The translations under genes were made by a program, and so were the position numbers. The notes beneath the pieces are model-generated. The model did not search any database and had not been told where the DNA came from. It saw only the letters and a list, made by a program, of their open reading frames with translations. A stretch of DNA of 64,000 nt from Lineus longissimus (taxonomy: Eukaryota; Nemertea; Pilidiophora; Heteronemertea; Lineidae), in the NCBI RefSeq assembly GCF_910592395.1, contig NC_088310.1, forward strand, positions 15,757,501-15,821,500, in the 5' to 3' direction. How positions within the stretch are numbered: position 1 is the stretch's first letter; the number at the start of each line of letters is the position of its first letter. Below are positions 22,000 through 32,795 of this stretch, one piece after another.

Positions 22000-22160
22000 T
22001 ACGAAAGCCCAGAAGGCTCATTCGACAAAACTTACTTCGACAAAATTGACTTCGACAAAACTCACTTCAACAAAACTTGACTTCGACAAAACTCACTTCA
22101 ACAAAGACTTCGACAAAATTGATTTCGACAAAACTCACTTCGACAAAATCGACCAATCAA
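22000..22160. repeat. conserved head plus TTCGACAAAA tandem tail
   Basis: The head TACGAAAGCCCAGAAGG, then CTCATTC, runs into about seven iterations of a 16-18 bp unit (acttcgacaaaa with variable next bases). The same head at 41,204-41,227 is followed by a different TTCAATATTGAA-type tail. Confidence 0.7.
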
Positions 22161-22396
22161 ATCGTGTTTTACATACCTACCTATGAGTTTCACATAGGTA
22201 GGCCATGGTTGGTATTTAGGTCATAGTAGCAGTGCATAACAAACGGCGAAACACTGCTATGCTAAAATCGGCCAGGTCAGGCTCGAACGATGACAATTAT
22301 TTCGGGATTTGTAACCAGGTCCGAAATTCAGTCCACAGCACCCTTCTGTCATGTCTGTGTATTTCCTTTCATCGCCTAACATGCCAAACACGCGCC

Positions 22397-22605
22397 TATT
22401 CTAAGTCATAAGTGCAATGAGAATGTCTCTCAAGAGTAATGTATAAATGTCAGGATTTCGGTCGGGGGGGGGGGGGGGGGGCACCAGACCGTTCTATTCT
22501 AAGTCATAAGTGCATTGAGAATGTCTCTCAGAGTAATGCATAAATGTCTGGCTTCGTCAGGATTTTTTTTGGGGGGGGGCACCAGACCGTTCTCTTCCAT
22601 CAGGA
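22397..22605. repeat. tandem duplication with G-homopolymers
   Basis: A unit of about 98 bp containing 'cattctaagtcataagtgc'-type sequence, 'gagaatgtctctc' and a long G-run followed by 'caccagaccgttct' occurs twice. The second unit overlaps the 3' end of the integrase-core pseudogene. The G-runs (about 18 and 9) may be unreliable in length. Confidence 0.6.
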
Positions 22606-23845
22606 TGCAACATAGTTCAAACATGTCCTCATCGCAAGGATACTGCAACTGAAATGTGCAGTATTCCTCACAGGCTCTCACTTTTGCGTCGTCAGCTTCA
22701 CAGATGTAGTCGACTGTATCGAACGATTCCGGCACCGTGTACATCATGAAAGGACGTCCATGATTCATGCTCATATTGCAATATCTGCGGATCTTGTGGA
22801 TATTCCATAGATGTGACACTTCTCTCAGTTCCTCCTGTAATGGAAATGCAATCATCGTCAAAAGTAGTCGCCTTGACTTATATACATGTAGAAAGGGACG
22901 ACACATTCCGGGATATACATGAACATTAACTTATCGATTTTGCAAAATGTAGATCCATGACGGGTACCAGTAGGCCCAGCACAGTGTCACTGTGACCGAG
23001 TTCAAATAGTGACCCCAATATGGATTGAAATTTAGGCGGCAAAATGTAGAGTTTAACGAGGGGCAAGCCCGGTGTAATCGCTCTGGGCATGATACTCTGA
23101 GGTGATTCTTAGTAGGCCTACTAAGATGTGAACTTTAAACGGGCCTCATCAAGGTGACAACATCGTTCAAAGATTAGCCTACCTGTATTAAACCCATAAA
23201 GCAGAATCGAATCAGCTCCTTTTCAATCAACTCTCCGCCAAAGTAACCCTGGCCTTGCAACTCACTAAAAAGAGCAATCCAAAACTCGGAGTTCTCTTTA
23301 CGCAATATTCCCCACCATGACTGTATTCGCTGATTCGCCGTGCTTCTGCCATACTGAAAGCACCGTTCCCCATCGCCGGCACCATCCTCCCTACGAAATG
23401 TCTGCATATGCTCAGTGTGTCCGTTTTCTGTACCTCGGTCTGCACGTATTACTAAGTAACCGTGGACAACCGCTGTGTTTTCTGACAGCTTTAATGAAAT
23501 ACCCTCCAATTACTGCTGGGTCACTGTTAGTTCTATATGCTTCCAACCACAATAAATATCGCGAAAACCCATCTATACAGCCACTGATACATATTCCGTA
23601 TGGTGTAAGTTTGTCATATCAATCAATGTGCCAAATGCAATTTGGCCCTTTGACGGTATATCTTCGTCTGACCAATCTTCTAGCTTTCCTTATAAACTCC
23701 ACGCCCTCAGGATCGAGAATACTCAAAATGATGCGCACTGTCTCTTTACTAACAACGTAGCCATTGCTAATACATTTCAGATGCATGAAACGATACCCAT
23801 GTAGTTGCCCTGATTTAGACAGCTGTGCGTTAATAAAGTCAACCA

Positions 23846-23987
23846 TGTCGAGGATTTACGTAGGTTGATGATCATAAACAAGGCGGATATGAAAACATAA
23901 CATGTTTATTAGTAGTCACTAAATTACAGCGCCCTCTGGGCATAGACTATTGAACTCGACTCATAATGTATGGTGTCTCATACTACA
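23846..23987 (-). repeat. Gypsy 3' LTR (142 bp)
   Basis: On the plus strand it begins TGTCGAGGATTTACG and ends CATACTACA. No difference from the other LTR could be found. Confidence 0.95.
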
Positions 23988-23999
23988 TCCCCCTTTCTC
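23988..23999 (-). other. polypurine tract of the Gypsy element
   Basis: The minus strand reads gagaaaggggga directly before the 3' LTR, the expected plus-strand primer of reverse transcription. Confidence 0.85.
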
Positions 24000-24181
24000 A
24001 GCCTTTAAAGAGTCCTATAAAAGTCCAATGAACAACTGAACACTCAACTTAAATTTTAGCTATAGAGATGATTCCTCAAATGTCTCTGAACTAGATTATA
24101 ACTATTATAACTATATTAACCCAATGTCTCTTATGGAAATACTATGAATTACAACATCCTGACTTCTTTTCATTACAAAGT

Positions 24182-27100
24182 CTACAGATCAAGTCTGACT
24201 GCTGGCTTTGAAATTCTACCAGATCTGGTTGTGACAACTGGTGGTCTCGGAGTGGATTGTCCTGCAGAATTACTAGTATCATTCTGTGATGTTTCTACTG
24301 CAACTGTTCCTGATTCACCATTGCTCACAGATGAATGATCTGAAATGTCTGGAGCAACCTGACTGTCCTGATCAGTATTCAAAGACGGTGCCAATTGGCA
24401 TAAGCTCCGCCTATTTCTCCTAAATGTTCCCTTTGGTGTCGTCACCACATAAGAACGTGGAGTCTCAGCATGTCCTGAGATTGAACCAGTGACCTCCTTA
24501 TCAGGAATCCACACAGTGTCTCCTATGCCTAGCTGTGGCAGTGATCTGGCTGCGTGATGTTTATCAGCATTCAAAGTCATTTTTCTCCTATACTCCTCCT
24601 CCTTTTTCCTCAAGTCACCATAAGACCACTTTGGCTCCAACTTCGAATGATGCTGAGGAAGTGTGTTCCGCAATCTCCTGCCCATTAACAGTTCACTCGG
24701 GCTGTACCCATTTTGCAATGGAGTTGAACGGTACGCTAGCAATGCTAATGTGAAGTCCTTTGACTTCTTGATCAAGTTTTTAACCGTTTGCACCGCTCTC
24801 TCAGCTTCTCCATTCCCTTGTGGGTATAAAGGGCTGCTCGTCACATGTTCGAATTCAAACTTATTGGCAAAACATCTGAAGTCCTGAGAGTCATACTGAG
24901 GTCCGTTATCACTCCTCAGTCTCTCCGGAATTCCATGCCTGGCAAACATGTTTTTCAAGTGTGTAATGACTGCCTCAGATCGTTCCCTTTGAAGGGGTGC
25001 CCTCGAAAGAGCATCTGCTATGTAGAGTTCCTTTCCCGGCACATGTTTGATTTGGTACGAGTATTTCATAAGTCTCATTTTGAATCTCTGCACTCTGGCT
25101 GGCAGCATTTCGAGGCTCTTGCCTCCTCCTAGCAGTGGAACTAAAGGCTTATGATCTGTCTCCAATGAGAATGTTTTCCCTAGCACATAGTCCGAAAATC
25201 TCTCGCAAGCCCATGTGGCCGCTAACGCCTCTTTCTCGATTTGTGCATAACGCTTCTCAGTGTCATTTAAAGTCCTTGACGCATATGCTACAGGTCTTTT
25301 AACCCCTTTCTCATGAACCTGTAGAATAACTCCTCCTAATCCATAAGAGGAAGCATCCGCTGAGACTATGGTTTCCTTCTCCGGATCGTAATGCGCAAGT
25401 AACGGTGGAGATATTAGCTCTGCTTTCAAGCTTGCAAATGCTCCTTTCTGGGGACCTTCCCAGACCCAGCTGTTTTTCTTACTCATAAGACAACGTAAAG
25501 GTTCAGTCTTACTCGCTAAGTTCGGTATAAATCTCCCTAGATAGGTTATCATGCCAAGAAATCTCCTGAGTTCTGGCACATTGTTTGGCTCTGGAAAATC
25601 CTGTACTGCCTTGATTTTCCTTGGGTCAGGCCTAATGCCTTCACTATCAAGTATGTGTGCTAAATACAACAGTTTCTCCTTAGAGATCTCACACTTCGGT
25701 CCATTCAGAGTTACTCCCGATTCCATGAGTCTGTTTAACACTGCGTGTAACCTCCTATCGTGTTCCTGCTGATCCATACCATAGACAAGTATGTCGTCAA
25801 TTTCAACTAGAACGCCGTCAAGTCCTTCAAGAATTTCCTGCATTCGCTTTTGAAAGAGTTCGGGTCCCGATGAGATTCCATAGGGGAGTCTATTGAAACA
25901 GTACCTGCCCCATGGGGTCATGAACGTTGTGAGCTTTCTACTCTCGGGATCCAATGGGATCTGCCAGAACCCAGAATTTGCATCTAGCTTACTAAAGACC
26001 TTTGCACCCTTTAACTGTGCCAAAGTATAATCAACAGATGGCATTTGATGCCTTTCACGACAGACACTTTCATTAAGTTTAGTCAGGTCCACACATATTC
26101 TTACAGAACCGTTCGATTTTGGTACTACAACCATGCCAGCACACCAATCCGTTGGCTCTCTCACCTCTGAGACAACCCCTATGTTTGCCATCCTTTCGAG
26201 TTCCGTCTTGGTCCTTGTTAAAAGTGGAATGGCAATTCGTCTAGCCGCAGAAATAGCATAGGGCTCAGCACCATCTTTTAGCTTTATGGTGTAGTCCCCT
26301 TTAAGTTTTCCCAGTCCTGAAAACAACTTTGGGTATTTGGCCTTAATGTTCTTGATATCAGCACTCTCACTATCAACTGATTCTACAACAGACACAAGCT
26401 TCAATGCACGGATCGCTGGTTGTCCTAGTAATGGATTTTTAAGTCCATCAACGACATAGACTACAGAGTCAACCTTGACATCACGTTTTTGTAGCCTGGT
26501 TAGAATGACACCCTTCACCTGAAGTTCATTCCCTCCAGCACCGAATAGCTTCCGGTCTGGCTGGTGTAGCTTCCCTAGCGACGCTTTATTCCTAGTGTAA
26601 ATGCCATACGGGATACAAGAGACTTCCGCTCCAGTGTCTATTTTCCAATTAACCTTGGTGCTTCCAAGTTTAACGGCACTCACCCAGCCATTGTGTAACT
26701 TACTGTTAACTGCACCTAGAAATATACCTTCTTCTTGGATTTCACTGACAGTTTTAGAGTTTTTACACATTTTCTGATAATGACCAGTAAATTTGCATTT
26801 ATGACACTCAGCGTCCTTCGCTGGGCAATTCTGTTTACTATGACTTGGAGTCTTGCCACACCTATGACACTTCCCGTCCTTGTTTTTCCATTGTGATTTA
26901 GTTCTCCCACCTGGGTTTCCCTTTCGCTGATGCTGTTTCACCCAACCTGGTTTCTTGTGTCCACCTTTACTACTTGTAGGTTTATCAGAACCACCTACTT
27001 TCGCGACTTCCGCGGTGCTGCCTAGCTCAGTGCCCCTTAACACAGTTTGTTGTGCTTTAACGCTTTCACATTGTCTGACCATTGTCATAGCTTTAGTCAA

Positions 27101-27574
27101 TGTCAAGTTAGAGTTGAGCTGCATTTTCTCAGCTAGCTTAGTGTCCTTTATGCCAACAACGATTCTGTCCCGGATCAACTCATCCTTTAAGTTTCCGAAT
27201 TGACAATGTTCTGCTAAGCTAAACAAATCAGTTATGAACTGATCCACCGACTCAGTCTCTGACTGTCGCCTTTGATTAAACTTAGCTCTCTCGAATATAA
27301 CATTCCTTTTTGGCAAAAAGTAACTCTCAAGTTTTTCTACGATGACATCATATGACCGCCTATCGTCATCCGTTAATGTTATTGAGTTTAAAATGTCATC
27401 AGCTTCGTCGCCCATACAGTAAATCAACGTATTTACTTGGTTTTCCTGTGACTTAGTCGAAAGCCCAGATGCCTCCCTGAACCTATTAAAACGTCGTTTC
27501 CATTTCGGCCAGTCATCTGGTTTGAAGTTAAACTTCTCTGGTGGTTGCACCTGATATGGCATTGCAGTTGCCAT
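24182..27574 (-). CDS. Gypsy Gag-Pol polyprotein, integrase internally deleted
   Basis: 1,130 residues in one frame. Gag-like region in the first ~230 residues; two zinc knuckles (CHRCGKTPSHSKQNC, CHKCKFTGHYQKMC); aspartic protease WKIDTGAEVSC; reverse transcriptase with FSKLDANSGFWQIPL and an active site IEIDDILVYG (IDD in place of the common VDD); RNase H with VSADASSYGLGG and ETDHKPLVPL; then VPGKELYIADALSRAP runs straight into ITHLKNMFARHG, the middle of integrase. The HHCC finger and the first catalytic Asp are absent, while DNGPQY and GNGEAER remain. The related element at 44-48 kb has the missing part. Starts MATAMPYQVQPPEKF. Strand transfer by its own integrase is not expected. Confidence 0.9.
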   Translation of the reverse strand: MATAMPYQVQPPEKFNFKPDDWPKWKRRFNRFREASGLSTKSQENQVNTLIYCMGDEADDILNSITLTDDDRRSYDVIVEKLESYFLPKRNVIFERAKFNQRRQSETESVDQFITDLFSLAEHCQFGNLKDELIRDRIVVGIKDTKLAEKMQLNSNLTLTKAMTMVRQCESVKAQQTVLRGTELGSTAEVAKVGGSDKPTSSKGGHKKPGWVKQHQRKGNPGGRTKSQWKNKDGKCHRCGKTPSHSKQNCPAKDAECHKCKFTGHYQKMCKNSKTVSEIQEEGIFLGAVNSKLHNGWVSAVKLGSTKVNWKIDTGAEVSCIPYGIYTRNKASLGKLHQPDRKLFGAGGNELQVKGVILTRLQKRDVKVDSVVYVVDGLKNPLLGQPAIRALKLVSVVESVDSESADIKNIKAKYPKLFSGLGKLKGDYTIKLKDGAEPYAISAARRIAIPLLTRTKTELERMANIGVVSEVREPTDWCAGMVVVPKSNGSVRICVDLTKLNESVCRERHQMPSVDYTLAQLKGAKVFSKLDANSGFWQIPLDPESRKLTTFMTPWGRYCFNRLPYGISSGPELFQKRMQEILEGLDGVLVEIDDILVYGMDQQEHDRRLHAVLNRLMESGVTLNGPKCEISKEKLLYLAHILDSEGIRPDPRKIKAVQDFPEPNNVPELRRFLGMITYLGRFIPNLASKTEPLRCLMSKKNSWVWEGPQKGAFASLKAELISPPLLAHYDPEKETIVSADASSYGLGGVILQVHEKGVKRPVAYASRTLNDTEKRYAQIEKEALAATWACERFSDYVLGKTFSLETDHKPLVPLLGGGKSLEMLPARVQRFKMRLMKYSYQIKHVPGKELYIADALSRAPLQRERSEAVITHLKNMFARHGIPERLRSDNGPQYDSQDFRCFANKFEFEHVTSSPLYPQGNGEAERAVQTVKNLIKKSKDFTLALLAYRSTPLQNGYSPSELLMGRRLRNTLPQHHSKLEPKWSYGDLRKKEEEYRRKMTLNADKHHAARSLPQLGIGDTVWIPDKEVTGSISGHAETPRSYVVTTPKGTFRRNRRSLCQLAPSLNTDQDSQVAPDISDHSSVSNGESGTVAVETSQNDTSNSAGQSTPRPPVVTTRSGRISKPAVRLDL

Positions 27575-27889
27575 GGTTATACTTTAGTTCTCGCCTAAGA
27601 AACTACTTCAAGTGTGCACGTTCACTAGATTCTCTACCAAGAATCTCCCAACTCCGCCTAGAATTTCGCATGAACCGTACCGGCCTCCGTAGATCTCCTA
27701 ATCGTTGTGCGAGGTCAACGTCACTTGAAGCACGTGCGCGACGAACGTTCCGATTACGATTTTTTTTCCGCCATGTGGCCCATGACCTACTTTCGGCCCG
27801 GACTTTTGTCAGCCGTTTACAATCGGAATAGAACCGATTTTGACATACTAATAAGTTCAACCTGTTCTATAAATGTTTTTCTTCACCAT

Positions 27890-27908
27890 AATCCCACTTC
27901 TGACACCA
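27890..27908 (-). other. primer binding site, tRNA-Leu type
   Basis: Adjacent to the 5' LTR the plus strand reads AATCCCACTTCTGACACCA, which equals the 3' end plus CCA of an animal tRNA-Leu(CAA) as I remember it, so the minus strand is complementary to that tRNA. Confidence 0.8.
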
Positions 27909-28050
27909 TGTCGAGGATTTACGTAGGTTGATGATCATAAACAAGGCGGATATGAAAACATAACATGTTTATTAGTAGTCACTAAATTACAGCGCCCTCT
28001 GGGCATAGACTATTGAACTCGACTCATAATGTATGGTGTCTCATACTACA
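27909..28050 (-). repeat. Gypsy 5' LTR (142 bp)
   Basis: Same 142 bp as 23,846-23,987. Short LTR with TG/CA ends. Confidence 0.95.
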
Positions 28051-28247
28051 AACCACTTCGTCGAAATCGGTGAATTGTCGCCTATACAGCTGCAACTTAG
28101 CAAGGACGCGTCTTAGATGCCTTGCACTAATCCTAATGCCGAACCGCTCTTTGAGAACATCGAGGATTTCCTTCTGATTCAGCGCAAGACCGAACAGTTC
28201 CTAAACGATGGCATCCATCTTGAGCTCACCAGCCTCGTTTTCGTAAG

Positions 28248-28345
28248 TCAGGCGCCTGAGTTAGTAACTCAGGCGCCTGAGATAGTAAGTCAGGCGCCTG
28301 AGTTAGTAAGTCAGGCGCCTGAGTTAGTAAGTCAGGCGCCTGAGA
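28248..28345. repeat. 21-bp array of GGCGCC palindromes, five units
   Basis: TCAGGCGCCTGAG (itself a 12-bp palindrome, CTCAGGCGCCTGA on the other strand) recurs every 21 bp with spacer TTAGTAAG or similar. It lies directly 5' of the integrase-core pseudogene. Two units are present in the inverted copy at 11,815-11,835. It could be a protein-binding array for the element, which is inference. Confidence 0.85.
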
Positions 28346-28399
28346 TAAAAAATAAACATCGTCATTGAAAATAAAAATCACCATGTCCTTTCCCAGCCA

Positions 28400-29394
28400 C
28401 CGTACGTTTCACACGAAGCAGAAAGCAATTATGGGTGGGTGTTTGGTGACTGCAGTGATGATTAATGGGTAGCTGCGGTATTGATTTTTAATGCGGGATA
28501 TAATATGTATCAGCTGTTTAATAGAGTTGCTAGTGTGATCGGAACAGGACTTTTAGTGAAATATATGATGTGAGAGGGGTGTGTTTTTTGATTTTTCGAT
28601 TTATTTTGATGTGTGTGTAACGTGGAAATGTTAGAAATGTCGGATATCGTTTGTAGGGGCACTGGAGATTGACGTTTTTGTGTGAGTAGTTGATTTTAAC
28701 CCTTTATTAGTGAGGTTTTTTAGAAAATTAGTGTTAAGGAACTTTAGTGGGTTTTTTTGGAGGGTGTAGAGTAAGTGTAAATTGCTGGTCAGTTCCCAAA
28801 TTAACAATTTTAGTTTGAAATGGGGTGCGGTGGGCTTGGAAATCATTAAAATTTGAAATTTTGAATTTGGAGCAGCCGATTTTTGCGTTTTTCACTCGCT
28901 AGGGGGGGGGTTAAAACGGGGGGGGGGGGTGTACCCCGCAACTTACACTTACTGTCTTCTAAGGTAAGAATCAAAGCTTCTCCTGTTTTTGTCGAAATGC
29001 TTTGTTTTTGAAACATTCTATACCATGCGTTCAACGGAACTTCTCTCCATTTAAGAAACGATGATGATTTTTTTCATTTGTGAATTTAGTTCTTCGTTTG
29101 ACGGAAACATATTTATTTATATAAAAAGAATTTTTATTAAATACGTTTTTTAACTTCTGTAATTTTTGAGATTTTTGTGAACTTTGTGACTTTTGTGATT
29201 TTCTGATTTTTTGGACTTTTGTGACTATTGTAACTTTTGTTAATTTTGTGACTTTTGTAACTTTTGTGACATGACTAGAGTTTGACTAGGATTTGACTAG
29301 GATATTTTTGACTAGGCTTTGACTTGGATTTGACTTGGATATTTTTCACTAGGATTTGACTAGTGTGAGCTAGAATCCCCACTTTTATACTACT
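28400..29394 (-). mobile_element. remnant of a Polinton/adinto-like terminus
   Basis: Read on the minus strand from 29,394, the remnant begins AGTAGTATAAAAGTG, then TTCTAGCTCAC, then iterations of TAGTCAAATCC, matching the start of the large element at 51,578. About 350 bp in, a minus-strand ORF (28,846-29,034 plus upstream codons) reads WREVPLNAWYRM ... TKTGEALILTL, homologous to WKEVPLNTWYKI ... TKHGEALILTL in the ORF at 52,419. After that the frame decays near G- and C-runs at 28,900-28,930. No other genes of the element are recognisable. Confidence 0.75.
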
Positions 29395-29906
29395 TACCCT
29401 TGTTGATAAACAATTCTTGTCTCAAGGTAAATATTCAATCTAATTTAACCCAATTTATCTCGCAAGGCCTGGATACTTTTATAGGCCTTGGTCAATTTCA
29501 AACAGGCCTTGTGTCCATTTAGGAAGTGAAAATCAACCATGCCACGCAATGTAGCCTACATGTTATTACATCCTACCTGAAGACGAGTCTTCCTTTGTCA
29601 ACAAGGGCATGGTCGAAACTGTTGGGTGTTGCATCAATCGTGACCTTCCCTCCGACATGAATGATAAGAATGACTTTGCTCTCAAACCGATTGTGCTGCC
29701 GTCTTAGTCTTTCTGGTTACTCCCGACTTGAATGGGACGACAGTTGGCTGTTGCATCCTCCGTAACCCTTGCTGTGAAATCAAAGGAGCTTGTCCCCGAA
29801 CCAAAAATGCCACCGACTTGTCTTTCTGGTTGACAACTTCACATTCTGTCAGCAAACGCACAAGTTGGTCTGCATATAGGCGTGAACAATGGGCCGATCA
29901 AAAGAC
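29395..29906. other. non-coding or undetermined sequence
   Basis: The plus strand has broken open frames with Cys-rich translations (for example GCCILRNPCCEIKG at 29,749) directly before the Harbinger insertion. They have no recognisable family or splice borders. It may be part of a host exon interrupted by the transposon. Confidence 0.3.
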
Positions 29907-30235
29907 CAGGGTCCTTATTCACGAAGCTTCCGCAAATTTTTGAGTTACGGTACCGCAAATAGGGCCTTACGGTGGCATTGCGGGACCGTGAAATGTTGGT
30001 TAAGGGTATTCACAAAACATCCCGTAACGACTCCATAAATGTAAGGATCCGTAAATTGCGCAATGACGGCAACTCGGCAAAAAATTGTGAGGGCATAATC
30101 AATGGATAGCAATGGGACAAATATTCCTCTTACATAAGATCTTATTGCCTTATTCGTCAGTTTTTCGGCATGCGTTTTAATACACTGGTCAGACGTTTGT
30201 AGAGTCACTTGGTCTGTGGTTCTGAAGCCGTGAAG

Positions 30236-31503
30236 ATGTCGGAGCCAAAGAGGACGAGAAAGAAAAACTTCACTCCCAATGAAACTAATCGACTCATCGA
30301 GTTGGTGGAGGACAACTACCGGATTATTTCATCGACATTCAGTGACCAAGTCACCCTTAAAAGAAAAAATGACGCGTGGTTGGAAATATCTAGGAAGTTA
30401 AACGCCATCAGCCCGTCTCTACGAACTGTAGAGGAAGTAAAAAAGAAGTGGGACGATATTAAAGTGCGTGCCAAGAAAAAAGCCAACGAGGATCGGACAA
30501 GGGATGGCAAGACCGGTAATGTCCCGAGGAGTCCCAAGAGCGATTCTCTGACCGATACAGAGCGACGTGTCATCGGGATGCTGGGCGCTGCTCAAGTTTT
30601 CGGTATTAACAACCGTGACGAGTATGACACCGCCGCTTTACCGAGCTATAAGAAAGAATCAAAGGTAGGAACTTGTGAAAATAAGCTTTAATCACATAAG
30701 TTACTGAACCTTGACATACCACACACTTCGGCTAATTAACTTATCAAATTATTGCATCCCATCACAACATTTATCTCGTGCGTCATTTTCCCTCTGGTAG
30801 CAGCTTGGACTAGGCCTATTGTTCGATCTGACCCAGTTTTGAATGCCTACAAGGGGGCGGTAGCAGGTATTCCTCCTCTAAGGACGTATTAGCGTAATGT
30901 TTGGTCAGACGTCGGCTGGATAACATGCTGAAATACAATTCAAAGTATTCATATAACCTTAAATCTACAAGAATGAAGTTATACCTCATCATGACGAAAT
31001 AATTTCCACTATAGGCAGTCAATATTACGTCACATCGTTTGTATTGCAGCGTTCGCGTCAAAGTGCAACGGCAACTCGTGCTTGTGTCGAGTCCGATGAT
31101 GCTTTCGATGAGCTGATGGAGGCACCGACACAGACATTCGGCAATTACTCCGACTTCGATGAACCAGCTGATAGCCAGGACGAGGATTTTCGCGTTGCAA
31201 AGCCACCTGCAAAAAAGACTCCCCGTGTAAGCCCAACTACAAGTAACAGTACAAGTGCAGGGAAGAAATCCGTAACCGAAATGATGCTGGACGTTGAAAC
31301 CCGCCGGCTATGTTGACAAGCGTCGCTTGCAGGTCGAAGAGAAGACTCTGACCACTCTTGAGCAACTTGTTGACATTGAAAAGAAAAAATTGGAACTGAT
31401 GACTCGCCAACAATCTATCAGCAATACTCCTAAACCCTGCCCCAATGTAAGCGCCATCACTGAAGGTTTGTTTCAAAAGCTGGGTAAGAAGGGTGCGCAC
31501 TAG
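30236..31503 (+). CDS. Harbinger Myb/SANT-like DNA-binding protein, two exons
   Basis: Exon 1 runs 30,236-30,664 from MSEPKRTRKKNFTPNE to the donor AAG/gtagga. Exon 2 starts at 31,050 after ttgtattgcag in the same phase. Exon 1 holds a Myb-like trihelix (RLIELVEDNYRIISS ... AWLEISRKLNAI ... VKKKWDDIKVRAKKK). Exon 2 is acidic, then a Leu/Glu/Lys helix (TLTTLEQLVDIEKKKLEL). In Harbingers this protein brings the nuclease to the transposon ends and the nucleus. Near 31,300-31,340 the frame changes between VETRRL and KRRLQVEEK, around a 30-bp near-duplicated stretch. This could be a small insertion or an alternative acceptor (cgcttgcag), so the C-terminal third may be out of frame. Confidence 0.75.
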
Positions 31504-31588
31504 CCTTCTTCCAAAAGTTATCAAGTAATGTATGCGGAAGCCACTCTGTATTGCAACTATGTATTGTATTATTGAATAATTACATACT

Positions 31589-32795
31589 TCAATTCCCGAA
31601 ATTTTGTCTGATTACTCTGTTCCTTACAGCTTGACCATCCACATCATCTGGATAGAGTGGGGGGTTTCTGTCCAAGTCTGCATCGTCCACCAAGTTAGGT
31701 GGTGCACCCCGTGGCACTGGTAAACCATGCACCTCACATATATTATGGAGGACAGCAGTTGCCATGATAACCTTGCAACTTCTCTCCGGCCGGAGTGTAA
31801 GGTTGCCACCTACAAGAAATGCAAATGAGTTTTACATACTTAATGTAGGTCCACTCTTTCTGAAACCTGACAATAAAGTCAAAGATAGCCAAACTTTAAT
31901 GGATAATGATGGCACTGTATAGACCTTACAACAGCGGTTTTATGGCACTACTTACCATCTCTATGTAGGCACAACCACCGCATTTTCCACCTCGAAAATG
32001 TTCCCTCAATTCTTTGTCTCATACGTCTGTGATGAGAATTATACCTCCTCTCTGCCTCGTTTTCTGGATTTCGAATTGGTGTCAAAAGCCACGGCGCCAA
32101 GGGATACGCACTGTCTCCAAGTAGGTAGCCATCGTTTCCTCCACCATTCTGCAACAACCGGTTGAGATGGCATTGGCGCCAAATGAACGCGTCATGAGCA
32201 GCCCCTGGCCAATTTGCAACTGTGTTGAGGAATTTTTTATCCTCGGAGCAGACACCTTGCACGTTTATTGCTGGGTATTGATGCCTGCATAATAAGCCTC
32301 TTCATTTTGTGAAGGGCGCTTGATCGGCACGAGACTACCATCTACACATCACAAGACATTTGGGATCCTGCGGTCATCACTGTAAAAACCTTCTTTCACT
32401 CTATTTTGTCCAGCTTGGTCCATCGGAAATCGAATTATCCTGGCAGACACCTCTTGTAGAGCAGACGAAACTGTGAAGATTATTTGGGATATGGATGGCT
32501 GACTTATATTACCGAGGTCTCCCGTAACAAGCTGAAAACTTCCAGTTGCGTAATACCTGATTGCACATAGGATTTGAAGCACAGCTGGTATTGCATGCGA
32601 CCTATTGGTTGGGTGTTCGACTTCGTCACGAATCAGATCTATCACTTCCATCAAAACATGCCTTGGCATCCTGTACCGTGATATGAGGTCTCTGTCATCA
32701 TAAATATCGAATGGCTGAAGTCTGTCCCGAAACACTCGCTGATGCCTCCACGCACGCCTGTTTATTTGTTCCTCGACTATCAATGCGACTGCCAT
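31589..32795 (-). pseudogene. Harbinger DDE nuclease (transposase), damaged
   Basis: Minus strand. 32,795-32,349 gives the N-terminal helical region (RYRMPRHVLMEVIDLI, ATGSFQLVTGDLGNISQPS). A one-base shift then leads to CVDGSLVPIKRP with the first catalytic Asp and EEAYYAG. A second shift precedes INVQGVCSEDKKFLNTVANWPGAAHDAF. YLLGDSAYPLAPWLLTP carries the second Asp and RRMRQRIEGTFSRWKMRW the Glu. Donor ATG/gtaag at 31,955 and acceptor tttcttgtag lead to a last exon at 31,809-31,589 (VIMATAVLHNICEVHGLP, end VIRQNFGN). The DDE_4-type order is complete apart from the two shifts, which disable the gene. Confidence 0.85.

Larger units (their letters stand above)
23846..28050 (-). mobile_element. 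complete Ty3/Gypsy LTR retrotransposon (4,205 bp)
   Basis: Two identical 142-bp LTRs bound the element, with the 5-bp target duplication AACCA at 23,841-23,845 and 28,051-28,055. The minus strand is the coding strand, so the 5' LTR is at 27,909-28,050. Primer site, polypurine tract and one long gag-pol ORF are in the right order. Identical LTRs mean a very recent insertion, yet the pol gene lacks part of the integrase. Confidence 0.95.
22499..28200 (-). pseudogene. integrase-core (rva_4-like) pseudogene split by Gypsy
   Basis: Minus strand. The N-terminal piece at 28,051-28,200 (NQKEILDVLKERFG, ARHLRRVLAKLQLYRRQ) joins in frame to 23,845-23,183 once the Gypsy element is removed: GYRFMHLKC, VRIILSILDPEGVEF, GPNCIWHID, CIDGFSRYLLWLEAY, ADRGTENGH, NQRIQSWWG, FWIALF. 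Donor at 23,182, acceptor at 22,836, then a last exon (EELREVSHLWNIHKIRRYC ... SFDTVDY). The order matches the integrase-core proteins found as uncharacterised families in fish and invertebrates, with DDE-type residues. Lesions: TGA right after WHID, a one-base shift near 23,455, a TAG at 28,201, and the retrotransposon. Confidence 0.75.
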
